Assembly (NCBI RefSeq): GCF_021347895.1
Contig: NC_067113.1
Location: 45,981,474-46,045,473 of the forward strand
Origin: Acanthochromis polyacanthus
Taxonomy: Eukaryota; Chordata; Actinopteri; Pomacentridae
DNA: 64,000 bases
Direction: 5' to 3'
A model generated the notes under the pieces. That model was not told where the DNA came from, did not search any database, and was given only the letters and a program-made list of their open reading frames with translations. Shown piece by piece: positions 35,236 to 48,619 of this stretch. Each line of letters starts with the position of its first letter. Position 1 is the stretch's first letter. Both the position numbers and the translations under genes were made by a program.

Positions 35236-37071
35236 CAACCAACCAGCAGAAAAAAATAGGACCTTATTTTGAGGTCATTTTAAAGAAATATTAATATAAT
35301 CTGTAAGCAGAGAGCAAATACCTGTAAATTGGTGGATCCCAACCTGCAGATTAGGGGTAAATACAGTTGTGAGAAGATAATTAAAAACAATAAACATGTT
35401 TTTGTTTGGATTTCTTTATAATTACCGAAAAGTATGTTTTCAAATATGAGTTTACATGTAAGAAAACAAATGCTTAGCTTAGCATAAGTTGGATCCTCCT
35501 GGAATGAGGCAGAAACAATCAAAAGCGTCAAAAAAAAATCCACCTTCCAGGAATTCTAAAGTTCTCTCTAACACATTGAGATCACTCGTGTATTATAGAA
35601 GGTAAATATTCCATAAAAAGATGGCAAATATTATCTTCCAAGTCAACTGCAAATGCACATAACTGTTCCTTTCAATGGCCATGTCGGTATGCTGCTGCCT
35701 ATAAATGTTACATTGCATGTCATTCAAATAAAAATACTTGTCAACAGTTGTCAATAGTTTTCCAGACATCACTTTTACAATGATAAATTCTTTTCTTTTC
35801 AGTGCTGCTGCTGGTCACTGGGACAAGTCCACACCATTTCCAGCTCTCTAAATCCATCCATAGTTAACATGCAGTGTCCAGTTCAGCGCATAAATCTCGT
35901 AAAACCACCCACATGCCATTGGGATAGCAAAAAATGTGCACAATATGTTGAGCAGCGAGAAGCTAGGAGGTGGAATTATTCCCCGTTTCCAATCTTTATC
36001 CCAAGCTAAGCTAATCATCTGCTGGCTGCAGCTTCGTATTTACTGTACGGGCATTAGAGTGGTATTAATTTATCTAACTCTCGGCAAAAATGCAGAGCTA
36101 TTCCTTGAGAGAGAAACAGATCAAAACATATGTAAACCACTGCTAAAGAATCCTCTATGTGCAGAGCTTCAGTCACTTGTCATATTTCAGGATCTGTCTG
36201 CGTTCCTCTCCAGGCAGTGATGTAAACAACCATACCATCCCTGTACATGGAGATGCTCTGTGGCTGTGTATGTGTGGAGCAGTCAGCCTTGCACTGAGCG
36301 ACCTTGTTTAATTCAGCACATATATCGCCGCACTCTCACACAGCCGCACACAGCCAGAGGCGAGATGCTGCACGCTAACACACAGCCAAGCACGCACACA
36401 CACTCAGACACACAACACGGAATGCTGCAAACACACACAAATGTGCTCACCCTGAGGCCGAGGACATATTTTGTCATTGGTGCTTATCAACAGATATAAA
36501 CCACAGACAAGTAAAGTGTCTGTATGCTGCTAGTCTACAGAGGGTTTGTATTCCGGCCCCTGACTATGTCCTTGCGCTGCGCAAACAGTGCATTACCACT
36601 GCACACAGCATATATCATCCCTCATGCATGTGCGAGACACCTCACCCAGGCTAAGTCTAGCGGAAATCGATAAGCAGCTCTGATCATTTCTTACTAGAAT
36701 CATGATTCATATGATAATGTGGACAGATCTGTACAAGGAAAAACAGCGCACCACCACCGCCTCCCTACTGCTTTTTATTCACCTTACACTACCTTGCCAG
36801 CTTCAAAAAAAAGCAATTAAAACGGGGGGGAAAGCACTACTGTGAAGCTGAGTAAATTAAATTGGATGAGCAGTGTGTGGCAATAATGAGAGTAATGAGA
36901 GATCCAGCGGTTGGTAAAGCAAAAGATGAGAAAACATCTTGAAAAGCTTCCTTTATGGAACCAGCCAATCCAACTGGTGAGTTCCTACGGTGATGAGCAG
37001 AGGCGACCAATCAATTTGCTCATTCCGAGCCTTGGCAACAACCTCCCCGGCAAACAGTAGAGTGATGTGCG

Positions 37072-37073
<2 letters not shown>
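35236..37073. other. Intergenic, nothing recognised
   Basis: A loose CACACA-rich stretch lies at 36330-36440. No gene or named repeat. Confidence 0.5.

Positions 37074-37124
<51 letters not shown>
37074..37124. repeat. (GT)n microsatellite, about 50 bp
   Basis: An uninterrupted GT run followed by GGATGGGGG. Confidence 0.98.
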
Positions 37125-37126
<2 letters not shown>

Positions 37127-38039
37127 ATGGGGGTTGTCTTAACATCTGTGTGAGTGAAAAGTGTGTATTTGTGCAGTGAGTGTGTGGCTCTCCTATCAAA
37201 TCGGTCTGGTCTCCTCTATATTCAGGTCCTGTGTGGGAGCTGGCTTGTCGCACTGACTGCCATGTCCGTTCGGATCTACTGTGTACACTGAAGACTGAGC
37301 TGCTTCCATCCCATGAGTGACAGATTAATTGACGACCTCATGAATTCATTATTACCATCTCCTATAAACACGCACGACACCAGACCTAATATACACACAG
37401 GTGTGTCCCTGCATAAATAGAATCAGGCAGAAAATTCGCCCAAGTTGAATCAGGCAGAAATTGAATGTAGAACAGCTGATGTGCAGATAGAGTCCCCTCT
37501 GGCAAAAGTGAAACCGATATAAATCCAGCAAATGACTGATGGGAGCTTTTTCTGAAGATCTATGTCAGGCAGACTTTCTTTTTTTTTTTCTGATCCAGCC
37601 AGGACAGATATTTCTCTGTCTGCAGGATGATTTAACTCCAGTTTCACTCAGCCCCAGCAACAGTGCAAAGCTGCTTTGTTGAGTCAATAAGTTGAGAGAT
37701 GTAGAGTAAGCACAGGGGCATGTTCAAAGAAGCCAGATAAGCAGTGAGACAGGTACTGCGGGGCCATAACACAACAAAAAAAATCAGCATAGAGCCTCCA
37801 ATCCGTTTCAGACATGAGTGAGCTGCTGTTGAGGGGATCAAACAAACAGCTCGGGCTGCAGTTGAGGGAGCGTGCATGCTTCATTTCCTCTCCGGAGCTT
37901 CACAAGTCAGTTGTTTGGCCTGAAATGCTCAAATGAAATTAATCTTCACCATGTGTTGCAGATTGTATAAACACATGTAAATGAAGCTTAGATAGAAGGA
38001 CTACCAAAGTCTAAGAGGTAGGGAGCTACTGGTGTACTT
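37125..38039. other. Intergenic, nothing recognised
   Basis: Mixed sequence, with a T run at 37580-37590. No gene. Confidence 0.5.
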
Positions 38040-38412
38040 AGCGATGCCCCACTAACAAAAATCTGAACCGTTGACCCCTAAATTGAGGTTATCTGGTGGT
38101 TCTGTTTTGCTATAGGGGTTATTTGAAAACATACTTTGGGTCCAATTGTCCCCTTAGACAGAAGGGTCACTGCAAATCACTACAAAATTGCTCTGAATGA
38201 TCAACTTTATCCCAAGATGAAGCGTAACTATCCTGATGTCAGTATTCTCTTTTAGGGAGACAATGCATCCATCCATAAGAAACAGGAGTTCACTGAATAG
38301 ATGTAAATCATATTTTATGACCTTCGCAGTCACCAGATCCCAACCCAGGTGAACATGTATGGGAGATTTTGGACCGTGTCAAACAGCACTCTCCATCATC
38401 ATCGAAACACCA
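38040..38412 (+). pseudogene. Tc1/mariner transposase relic, copy A
   Basis: Segments 'ttatctggtggttctgtttt', 'agaagggtcactgcaaatca', 'ggagacaatgcatccatcca' and 'gcagtcaccagatcccaacc' (38327-38346) translate to the transposase blocks (G)DNASIHK and [14 protein letters not shown], the catalytic-domain motifs of Tc1-type enzymes (usually SPDLNPIEH). Stops and indels break the frame. A sister copy lies at 57060-57560. Confidence 0.65.
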
Positions 38413-38728
38413 AATTACATAACTGTAAATTAGCTGTAGCTTCTTAGACAGAAATTCTGTACAAATTCTGCTTTTTTCTGCATTGCAACCGCTGAACATC
38501 TACCAACAGCCAAGCAAAGTTTTATATATTAATGTCAGAAGAGTCAGGGCAGTTTTTCCACTAAACACTTCCATTAAATATGAAGTTAGAACCAGAGTTG
38601 GTTAGCTTTTGTTAGCGGAAAGACCTGAAGAAGCAGGACACATGCCTGGCTCTTTGCAAGAACAACATAACCCACCTACCAGCACCCCTACAGCTCACTA
38701 ATTAGCACATTGTGGTTTTACAGAGAGG

Positions 38729-39168
38729 ATCAGCCACAACATTAAACCCACTGAAAGGTAACACGTGTAACCATTAGGTCACAATGCAATGTTCTCTTGG
38801 GAAACTTTGAGTCCCTGCATTCTTGGGATGTTACTTTGAAACAGACTAAGAACACCCCAACATGGCAACAATACTCTCCTCGCTACACCTAAAAAACTGC
38901 TCAGGAGCAGTTAAGGGAACGTGGCAAAGACCCAAAGGCCTTGACCCAACTCCCTAAATCCCTAGATCCCAATCTGATCAATGTGTACCAGATCAAGCCC
39001 AACCCATAGAAGCCCCACCAAGCAACCCAAAGAACCCAGAGGATCCACCCAAGTCACGCAGGACACCCCAAGAGGTCCTGTGGACATAACCAATGATTAA
39101 AATCTGTTTTGGCAGTCAAAGTAGGACCGACACAATACTAAGCAGGTGGTTATAATGTTGTGGCTGAT
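38729..39168. mobile_element. Tc1/mariner-type MITE, 440 bp
   Basis: The left end ATCAGCCACAACATTAAACC and the right end GGTGGTTATAATGTTGTGGC followed by TGAT are inverted repeats (about 24 bp, few mismatches). The interior includes 'cccaacatggcaacaatact' and 'ccctagatcccaatctgatc', with no intact ORF. This end sequence recurs in fish genomes. Confidence 0.75.
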
Positions 39169-39868
39169 GGAAATAGCTTAGCTTAGCATTTATCCCACGT
39201 ACCAGCACCAGTCTCTCTTCAATAAAGCATATTCCTCAAACGTCAGACTGTTCCCTCAATTCTCTATTGTGCTGTGCTGTCCACCGTTCACTCATTTTAA
39301 AGCTGTGTAAGCTGTTGTTTTGTTTGGAGCAGCTGATAGCGGGCGAAGACAAGGAGGGGAACCCTGCTATCTCTTCCCTCCTGTCAACAAGGTGCTGCCT
39401 GCAAATCAGCCTGTGAGTCAATGCTTTAAACAGGGAGAGATAAAGCCTCGGCCTCCCACGTGCGCAGCCTCAGATGCCAGATTCGAGAGTGTATTAGCTA
39501 TTTGTTTCAGGGGGCAGAATGATTAGAGAAGAGGGTGGATTATTAATGGCTGGAGATGCATCCTGTCAGGAGCTAGCCATCTCCGTGAATGTGTGGGACT
39601 GATGCTGCAGCACAAGGAGGCAGGTGTCGTCCCCTTAACTATGGCCTCTTGCCTCCTCTCCATGGCATCATCCGGTGAACAGTTGTCAGCCCTGATGGCG
39701 GTCTGGGCTCGTCACTGCCCTACAGAGAGGAAGGGGGGAGTCGTTGAGCGTGGGAGAGATAGAAAGAGGAGGCGGGAGGGGAGGCAGCAGAGAGGGAGAG
39801 GTAGAAAATGGGAGGCGGAGGAGTGTGGTAGTGCTTGTTTGTGCACGTGGACATGCACATATGCGTGT

Positions 39869-39870
<2 letters not shown>
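39169..39870. other. Intergenic, purine-rich 39725-39830
   Basis: A G/A-rich stretch (GAGAGG, GGGAGG) precedes the long TG repeat. Open frames here are compositional. Confidence 0.5.
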
Positions 39871-39966
<96 letters not shown>

Positions 39967-39967
39967 C
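39871..39967. repeat. (TG)n microsatellite, about 84 bp, followed by (GA)n
   Basis: The longest dinucleotide array in the window, running into GAGAGAGAGAG at 39956-39966. Such alternating purine-pyrimidine tracts can adopt Z-DNA. Confidence 0.98.
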
Positions 39968-40179
39968 GTACAGTAACTATGACTCACACATTGTGGGGGC
40001 TACAATGCATCTGCGCCCAGCACGACAAATGTGTATCGCTTGACTCTATTTCAAGTCTACAACCACATTCCATATGGTGTCAGCTTTGCACAGTATGATA
40101 TAGAGCCTGCTCTATTTTTTTATTATTTATTTATTTTTTTGTGCTGAGAGATGAATGAGATGTGAAAAATTCAGTCACC

Positions 40180-40470
40180 GGGTGTTTTATTGTTCCACTG
40201 ACCTGTGAGGCCGGAGTCCAGGGCGTCCATTCATGACTGATCCGGAAAATCAACAAAAAACATGTTGCCTGAATGACTCAGCTCACACAAAGCCACATGA
40301 AGAGGGGGTTAATTTTTAGTTGACGATTAATGAGCAGGAATCCGGCGTTGTAATCAAGTGGGTGTAGGTGAAAAAGGAACTCGTTTGATATTCATGTACG
40401 ATTTAATGAAATCCTTCATGTTTACCCTCAGAATTCAGAATCATCAGTTCTGCTCAGTTGCAAGTGCGGT
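40180..40470. other. Possible conserved noncoding block
   Basis: Complex sequence with TTAATTTTTAGTTGACGATT AATGAGC (about 40310-40336) and balanced composition. Candidate enhancer by texture only. The region 39968-40179 between it and the microsatellite shows nothing. Confidence 0.28.
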
Positions 40471-41694
40471 AGTGATTACTGTCAGTCCAAGTGTTGATAC
40501 AGCAGAAGGCTGAATGGTGAACAAGTGCCACCACCTGGTGAAGTTTAAAACTGCAACTCACCTTCACATCACTAATCTGACAGCAGCGTCAACACTTTTT
40601 AGTCATGTCAACAGCAGTGTAAGCAAAATTAACTCTGAGCATAACTGCATTCAGCATTGAAATGATCCATATCTTGGGTTTTTATCGCTCTCATGCTCTA
40701 GAATGCAGTTTACTGGCTAAAAATGGTTTCATTGCAGCAGCAGAGAAAGTATCATTAACTTCAAGTGTTGTTTCCCTTTTTGGCAAAATGATGTTTTAAA
40801 CCGTATAGTATGAGTTTTCTGCCGTAGTGCAGCCTCTGCTTTCAAGGAGATTCTAAACTGCACATCAGCGAGACTCATAAAACACAGACTAAATGATGCT
40901 ATCAACTTGTAATTATATCTAGTAAATCACAACAGAGTAAACACAATTTGTAATTCTCTGCAGGGCATTCTATCTTGTCAAGTGGAAGCGATGCCGGTTT
41001 AGTGGCTGTGTGATTAGAAAATATCCTCATGCCACAATGTTAACTTTTAAATCGACTTTCTGGTGTAGTCTAAATACAGATGTGCTTGGATATGTGACTT
41101 TGCAGTTAGATGACGCACTAGTTGTGGTATAAGTGATGAAGAGCGATTGCATATTATCAAATGAAGCACTACACAGTGTGTAATCTGTTTTCCTTTTGTT
41201 TTGTTTTTTTCTCTGTGTGTGTGTTGTGTAGGTGTGAGTATCACAAGCCTGTTTATTGTCAGGTAAAACTAAAGCAGTGTACGATGGAAATACGATGAAA
41301 TTACTGTTCAGTTGACTCTACCATTGACTATAGAAGACACCATGATGCTGGCAATAAAAACTGAGCTTCCTGAAACTAAGCTGATGCCATTAAAATGATA
41401 TGAAGCTGAAATGTTCCTTAGACTTTCATATTGAAGAACCCATTTTTAGCATATAGCTGGTCTTTGTCATAAAATTATTAAACATAGATGTAAAACTGTA
41501 TCATAAAAGTTTGCAGAACTTTTATGTTTTGGACCTATGGAGAGATACTGATAAAGTAATACCTTCTGATACGAAATAAATGACAAATAAAATAAGGCTT
41601 TCAAATTCTTCATTGATAGATTCATGACTCTTGACCAAGGCAGCAACAGTTTCTAATATTTAATTTTTAATTTCTGGCCTATCTTATGATTTAT
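40471..41694. other. Intergenic, nothing recognised
   Basis: No gene or named repeat. Confidence 0.5.
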
Positions 41695-41812
41695 TCTTTT
41701 TGGGCGGGCCTTTTTGCAGCTTTGTTTGACAGTCATAATGATGGGAAGATGGGAAATTGTGGAGAGGAATGGCGGGATGACCTGTAGCAAAGGGCCATGG
41801 GTGGGAATCTTA
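41695..41812 (+). repeat. Dispersed repeat fragment
   Basis: The run 'gggcgggcctttttgcagct', 'ggaaattgtggagaggaatg' and 'tgtagcaaagggccatgggt' follows a common fish repeat ('...acatgcagcaaagggccgcgggt'). Short remnant. Confidence 0.5.
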
Positions 41813-44259
41813 TGATTTATTCTAAGCTAAAATGGCTGCTACAGCATCCATGTCATGCTTTGCAGGTCTTTGTCATTTCAGATTATCAAAATGAAGCAAA
41901 TGAAAAGTGGGTTTGAAACTTATTTAATGTTATCTTTTTCTTTTCTTTTTTTTTTGCTTGACAAATGGATAATTGTCACATTCATTTTAATTTTTTTTAG
42001 GTTTCAGAATTTGAGCTTTGAATAATTCAATCATCAAATCAGTGAATAAAAGCTCATTTTACATTTCAGCATTTCACGTCTATGGGTGGACTGTATCATT
42101 AATGCACAGAGGAGCCACATATTTACTTACACAGTGTAACATAAGACTGATGGCATGCTTCAAACATGTTATATGGACAATATATTGTCTGCAGCATTGT
42201 TATAATAATGCTAGTTTTGCTTTCATGCATCCATTTATTTAGCCATTTGTTAACCATGCATTTCTTACCCTATAGGCTTTATTCAAGGATTTGTATCACT
42301 GTTTACTTACACATTACATAAACACCCACACATAAACACTCATTCCTTCTGGGTAAGTTGCAGGGCTGCTGTTAGTCTGTAAGCAACAACAATAAAAAGT
42401 GGCCGGTGGCTCCAGTCTGTGAGCACTGTCCTCATCCGTCTCCAAACCCTCCACACAAAGACGAGACAGTAAATCATTGCACGGTCAGATGAACTATACA
42501 TGATTCCACTGCATACTGGATCTGTGGATGACTGTAGTCTACTTCCTTCAGGCACTAATGACACAGCCCGATGGAAAAATGTACAATATTGAATCTTTTT
42601 TATTATTCAAAGTACAAAGATCTAATTCTGTAGCAACAACTCAGATGTTAATAATTCAAATAAAACTCAGCCACAGTCCGTTAGTGAAGTAGTCGAAAAA
42701 TCTGAATCGCTTGATTCATTTTGACGGTGCAAATCAGGCGTAAAACTAAAGCAAACCCGGCATGACTGGAAACTTGAAGGAAAATTGCTTCTGAGTGACT
42801 GTTTGGCGGTTTGTGCATCAGGAAACTAGCATTTAAGAGTAAAATCCTGTGTTTTCATGTCCTTACAGGCTACAAACATGACTCTATAGAGCAAGCTGAG
42901 CCACACTGCATTTAACAGTGATAGCAATATAAGCACTAAAAGAAGAACCAGGCCCAATATACACTCACTGTATGTGGTCCATGATTTATTCCTAATATGC
43001 TGCACTTTAAAAACCAGCTAATATCTTCCTCCTGGGACTCTGCCCAGGAACATTAACATTTCTCACTCTCCAGTTTCGCGTCACTTTAGCACAGATGTGT
43101 AAATAAGTGCTGAACAAACAAGTGATTCGTTCGCCTGGCGCTTCTGTAACATTATCTTAAATAATACAGAAACCTGTCGCTATGGCGATGTTGCAGCTCA
43201 GTGTGCCGTACCACCAAAGGCCGGGTTAAATCGAACTCATCTCGACAGTCAATATAAACACATACACCGGTTGTCTGCTGGGATATCATGCTCCTGCTGT
43301 GGCAGTGATTTCCCTCGGAGGATGTGTGCCGCCTCTCCACCTCAACAGCTACCTAATTACTCCACAGCTGATCTGATACAGGGATGATGTTCACCCCAGA
43401 GACCGAGGGAAGCATTTTTCTCTGGTGTGCAGGAGAAAAAACACACACACACACACAAACATGATTCCAGTATCTAAATTTAAAGCACAAATCATTTTGA
43501 GGAATCTTCAGAGGCACATGATGGTGGCAGAAGGCAGGATAAATCACCCTCTTCATATACTATATATGCAGTCATCAGAGGCAGCAGCCATTTTATCAGT
43601 CACAACAACAAGCCCTTTGGCGTCTTGAGATGGAAACACACAACAGCCATTCAGTGACAAAGTGCCGCTAATCTCTCCATCCATTTTTCATCGTGATAGC
43701 TACTGTATGCGCCTTGCTCCAGGGAGCAGGGCCAGGAGAAAGGAGATGTAGGAGAAAACAGGAAGAGGTGGAGGGAGGTATACGTGGGTGGTACATGATT
43801 GTCAGCATCACACATTTGCAAAAGAAATGAGCTGATCTATAGTAGGTGACACAGTTAACAGCTGCTGATGTGCCACAAGCGGAATAAATACATTAACCTG
43901 GTTAACTATTGAAAAGCATCCATCTGCTGGGGAGGGTGTGTTGCCACCACACATACTCAGCGGTTTGGCTTAAGGCCCTTGTTGCCGCCAACGTGCAGCA
44001 CAATGAATGGAGAACCATACATGCCTAACCAGCCGTGGCAACAACAGCGTATAGGTACTGCACTTCATCAAACACAGCCACATTACGATGCATATTAACT
44101 GGTGATATGATAGAAAAGGCATCCCGGTTAGAAATCAATCGCCTCGAAAGGTCAGTTGGCTGAAACAGGACGCCCATTTCTATAACAAGCATGTAATCAA
44201 ACAGCCGATGGCAGCCAATCAGCTCAGGTGCACAGTGGGAGAACCTTTTCCTCTCCTTT
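41813..44259. other. Intergenic, nothing recognised
   Basis: Several short frames (for example 42018-42242, 42340-42564, 44025-44309) without identifiable product. A short (CA)n lies at 43441-43455. Confidence 0.5.
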
Positions 44260-44660
44260 AAAACCCGCCTCATTGTTTTGCTCCACCTACCACAATCGCA
44301 CATTGTCACAGCTTCTTTCTCTACTGGCTAATTTAATGCAGCAGTCGTCTAAATTGAGGCGAGCGCATAATGGCACACAAATGAACCTAATTATTGATTG
44401 AACTGAAGATACCTTATCGGCTCTCTTACTCATTTGATCCTCATTTATCCCTCCTAATTGCACAGTAATGCTTTGCTTTGTGTACAGCTCGATTGTGATG
44501 AAATGTGAATATTAACAATGGTCCATTAACATTCTTTGCATTCCTCTCCACCTGCCACTAAGGATGGAGACGATCTAATCAAGTGATAATGTTTATCTGC
44601 AAAGACGTCAAGCATGCTGGGAGAAATTTGCTTTCGATCCAAATAAATATATATATAGTG
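44260..44660. promoter_or_regulatory. Possible conserved enhancer block (SOX/homeodomain-like sites)
   Basis: It contains GGCTAATTTAATG (44326-44338), CCTAATTATTGATTG (~44388-44402), CCTAATTGCAC (~44454-44464), a SOX-type AACAATGG at 44514-44521 and AGTGATAATG. It is repeat-free and of mixed composition. Function and conservation are inferred from texture only. Confidence 0.35.
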
Positions 44661-44829
44661 CTCAACAATAAACACTGAATAATCAGATTTAAAGCTGCCA
44701 CGATCAATACTTTTATATTAACAATGGACTGAATGCGTATGTGAGAGCAGAGTGAATATTGAACTCAGGAGGCTTGGTAAAGACTTTTTTAAACCACTAA
44801 CAAGTTACATATACAAACATCTCTGCTCG

Positions 44830-45960
44830 AATTGTTTTTGTTCAGAAACATTCTGGGAAAGTTCTTCAAAGTTCAACTAATGTTTTCAATGGAAAGTTTT
44901 CTCTTAGTTCCCAGATTGTTCTTCTTAAATGTAAGAAAATTAAAGATGTTCTAAAAATGTCTGGTGATAGCTTTGTTATGCCCTAACGTTCTCTAAACTG
45001 AATGTTGCACCAACAACGTTCTTCCTGTGTTATCATGTAAGACTGTGGAACATTGTGAGAATGTTTCATTAATTCTACAATAAGCTACCTCAACAACATC
45101 CCCAAAATGTCCACAAAACATACCAGCCAGAATGTTCCTTTGTTAATATGTCAGAGTACAGGAACATTTATGAACAACTTTCTGTCATTTGAGGTCTTAG
45201 TAAGATTTTAAGAAACGTTTTTTGAATGTTGTGTCGAGAACATCCGTCCTTTGTCAATGTGGAAAGATCTTATTGATGAAAACCCTTTAATGTGTTCCCT
45301 CAACAAAAGCCAAAATGTTCCACTTTTAACAAATTACACAGCAGGAATTTAAAAAAAAAAACATTCTGTATAACACATTCTGCCCTGATAAGACCTGGGA
45401 AATGTTCTTCGTTAGTTACTGTGGAACATTGTGGGAATGTTTTATAGAAAAACCTTTAATATATCACATTACAAGAAAGTCCTAAAACAGTCTGTCATCT
45501 GAGGCCTCGATAACATCTGGAAAATATCTTTTGAACGTCGGTTTGAGAACATACATTCTTCCCTTGTTATCACAGAACATTGTGAGAATGTTTCATAGAA
45601 GAATGATCTAAAATGTGTTCCCTCAAGCAGCATTTCCAAAGCATCCACAGAACATTGCAGAAAGACAGTTCCACCTGTGTTAGTATATCACATGACGGCA
45701 ACATTTTACAAAAACCATGCAAGGCCTCGATAACCTCTGGAAAACTTTCAAATGTTAGTTTGGGAACGCTATTCTTGTAATGTCTGTGCTCCTGACAACT
45801 TCCTCTGAATGCTCACATTAAACATATTATCTTTATAGGAACATTAGCAGAAATTAGAATGCTATTATAACTTTCTTTGAACATTTTATAAAAAGAACAT
45901 ATTCTCCACTAGAAGGTAATGTCTGTCAGTGTTGTGGGAACGTTCCCTGCCTGCTGGGTG
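44830..45960. repeat. Degenerate internally repeated block, ~1.1 kb
   Basis: Related sub-units recur: GAACATTGTGAGAATGTTTC at 45048, the same with one or two changes at 45424 and 45575; AGGCCTCGATAAC at 45502 and 45722; and 'aatgtgttccctcaa' at about 45290 and 45613. It ends GGGAACGTTCCCTGCCTGCT GGG, a sequence I associate with fish elements made of diverged GAACGTTC-type units. No ORF. Confidence 0.65.
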
Positions 45961-46639
45961 ATTACAGCATGTTTCTGCCTCCCCCAAGTGGCCAAAAAAA
46001 TCTGTTATGGGAAAGAAATGACTTACTTGAAATGGGAACTCAACTGATGTTACACATCAAAGTTTCTTTTCAGGACTTGGGGAACACTGCTACTGCTGCA
46101 AAAAAGTGCTATAAACTTCTTTGTGGCTGCGGAGGGAGCTGTAGAAGATCTGCATTAAAAAAAATGAGGTTACAAGACCACTGTGGCCTCCTCATGTCTG
46201 CCTGAAGATCCATCAGCTGCTACCAACCAATCCAGCTGCATTGTGGGTAATGTGGGCAAAATGTTTCTGACAAGGAAGAAGAATGAGTGTAATAAAGCAG
46301 ACGAGTTCTCTTTTATAATCCTCTTTAAAACTATCCTTCCCGAGTCTGACAACGGTATTAGTTCTGCTGCACTGATGGAGTGTTCTTTTAATCGCTGTTG
46401 GACGCTGTTTTATGAAAGTCAACACCTCTAAAAAACAATCAATGCTAGTTTAGTGTTAGTTTTTTGTAATCATTTCTTGATCATGGCACGGAAAGATGAA
46501 TGGCTTCATTTCACAAGCAAACCACTGGGAGTTGCAGACGAGTTACCCACAACACAAGAGACAGTGGTTTCCTGTGAGAAATGGAAAGTGACAGTTGAGG
46601 ATTGGCAGCATGTTATTTGAGGTCAGTCACCTCTAATAT
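45961..46639. other. Intergenic, nothing recognised
   Basis: Open frames on both strands around 45969-46431 lack identity. Confidence 0.5.
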
Positions 46640-46870
46640 GAACACATTTTCTCTCTCTTGATGTTGAATTTAATGGTTTAGCCAAGAGGGAAATGCACAT
46701 TACTGTGTGTCAAAATGGGAGACAAAAAGCTTGACAGAAAATCTGAAGCGACACAATGAGGATCGAGTAAAATACCAAGACGCCGGCATCAAATGAGATT
46801 CAAAAGGCGCAACGAATCTCAGCTCGGCCATTTAATGCTTTAAACACAAGCTATAATCTCCCGTCGAACC
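46640..46870. other. Possible conserved noncoding block
   Basis: Compact balanced sequence (CGACACAATGAGGATCGAG, GGCGCAACGAATCTCAG, CATTTAATGC) that stands out from its AT-rich surroundings. Constraint is inferred, not shown. Confidence 0.28.
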
Positions 46871-48014
46871 TACTAGCAGCAAGATGTGATAAAATCCTGC
46901 CTCTTGGACAATGTCAAACGCCTTGTAACACCATTTTTGCAGGCCATGGGTGTTTCTCATGAGCCTGCATGAAAGAAAATATAGTAATTGAGAGCATGAA
47001 TGGTGCTTTTAAGATCTGAAAATGTGGGTAATGAAACAAAATACACCTAAATCTTTGGAATTGGATGAAACTTTCAAGGATATATTGTGAGAATGCACCA
47101 CAGAGTGTTTACAGGGCAGGAAGAAGATATATATATATAAAGTGATTTATTACTATTGATCAGGAGTAAAGGATATGTTGGCAATATAAAACTATCAGGT
47201 CTCTTGTCACAAAGGAAGCATATTAAGGACAAATTGTAGCATGTCTAAGAAGGCAGCCACTGCTTCCAAAATTAATTTTAGTTTGGTTTAGCCTTCAGAA
47301 ACCTAATGAGATCCATTTATTCAAGAACTTTTTTTTTTTTTTTTTTTAAAGGATGACGAACACACACTCTTGTCGTCCTCCTCCTCTTCATATTTTGACA
47401 AGACATTCCTAAAGGAGTAGACAAAAAGACTAGGCATGAAAAATGCATCAGCTCCATGTTTCTGCTTCCTCCCTGAAGCAAGTATTGTTTCAGACAAGGC
47501 TGCTGCATGAGTAGAACTGCAGGACGCAGACTCTCAGGGAACAAGTCAACATTATTGATAGGTCATTGATCAGTCACTGGCCTTATGGGTTAAATATATT
47601 CTGTATCTCACACCTCCATTTAGTCCTGTGTTCCAGCACAGAAAGGTATAGAACTACTCAGTCCCCCATCACCGTAATGCCACTGTCACCTTGGCTGTCG
47701 AATCCTTCACTTTGATATGTGGAAGTAGCTGTGAGGGAAATCTGACCTTCACATATCTGTCAGGATTTGAAAGAACTGGCCAAGATTCCTGCATTTCAAA
47801 ACCTCTACTTCCCAGAAATTTTCAAGATTCACCGTCACTTTCTGCAAAATTTACTGGCATTTTCGTTTCCATCCAATGATAAACGATGCTTTTGACTGGC
47901 TGGGCAGGATCCCAAGACATTCCATCAGCTAAATAAATCAACTCCTCTTGTTCAGTCAATATCATTGTATAATAACCGTGAGCAGTGACAAAGAAAGGAG
48001 AAAAATACATTTGT
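46871..48014. other. Downstream flank of ifrd1, nothing recognised
   Basis: A short (TA)n lies at 47130-47140 and a 19-nt T run at 47330-47348. Small open frames at 47691-48010 on both strands are not recognised. Confidence 0.5.
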
Positions 48015-48619
48015 ACAGCTTTTCAGTGTTTATTTCACCATCTTTACCCTTTAGATTACAGACCCAATACTAAAACACAATATTCATTAAGGTTCTACAT
48101 AAATAACCTAAGGGTTAGCTAGTTAGTGCAACAAATCAATCACAGGTTAGCTCAGCCACAGCATGTGTTTGCATTACTTACTAATAACTCAAACAAAACT
48201 GTAGGGTGAAGACAGGAACTTAAATTACTATAATGTTCAAAAAAAAAAAAGCGGCCACGTTATGAATATTAACACAAGGAGAAAATAAATATACACTATA
48301 TGTACAACACTGTTGTTTTCTGTGGATATACAGCATTAAAGTTACACTCCACCCACAATCTATTGTTTGATTATCAAACACTCACTTCCTGTAGATTTGA
48401 AAAAGAACCTATGAAAATTGCACCCTTGACCTCCAATTGCTTTTATGACACAGCAGCTGTGATACGGTGAAGTCTACGGAAGGTGAGCGTTTGATATGGA
48501 AAGATAGATTTTGGGGTGGATAGTTGTGAACACCAACTTGTGACAGTTCATCTAAAAAGCAGGGAAGCTTGATAAGCAGCCTATAGAGTCAACAAAATAA
48601 TAATAGTAAAAAAGAAGAT
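48015..48619 (-). other. ifrd1 3' UTR
   Basis: About 600 nt follow the stop codon up to the predicted cleavage site. The stretch is AT-rich with a short A run on the plus strand (48240-48250), and no other AATAAA on the gene strand was noticed within it. The extent depends on the single poly(A) signal at 48029-48034. Confidence 0.6.
48029..48034 (-). terminator. Polyadenylation signal AATAAA for ifrd1
   Basis: The minus strand reads AATAAA at 48034-48029. It is followed 10-35 nt downstream by a T-rich stretch (TGTATTTTTCTCCTTTCTTT), the usual arrangement of a vertebrate cleavage site. No competing AATAAA was seen between the stop codon and this point. Confidence 0.65.

Noticed and set aside
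39593..40043. Long frames with Cys-Val or His-Thr runs
   Set aside because: They are translations of the (TG)n array at 39871-39955 and the purine-rich tract before it.
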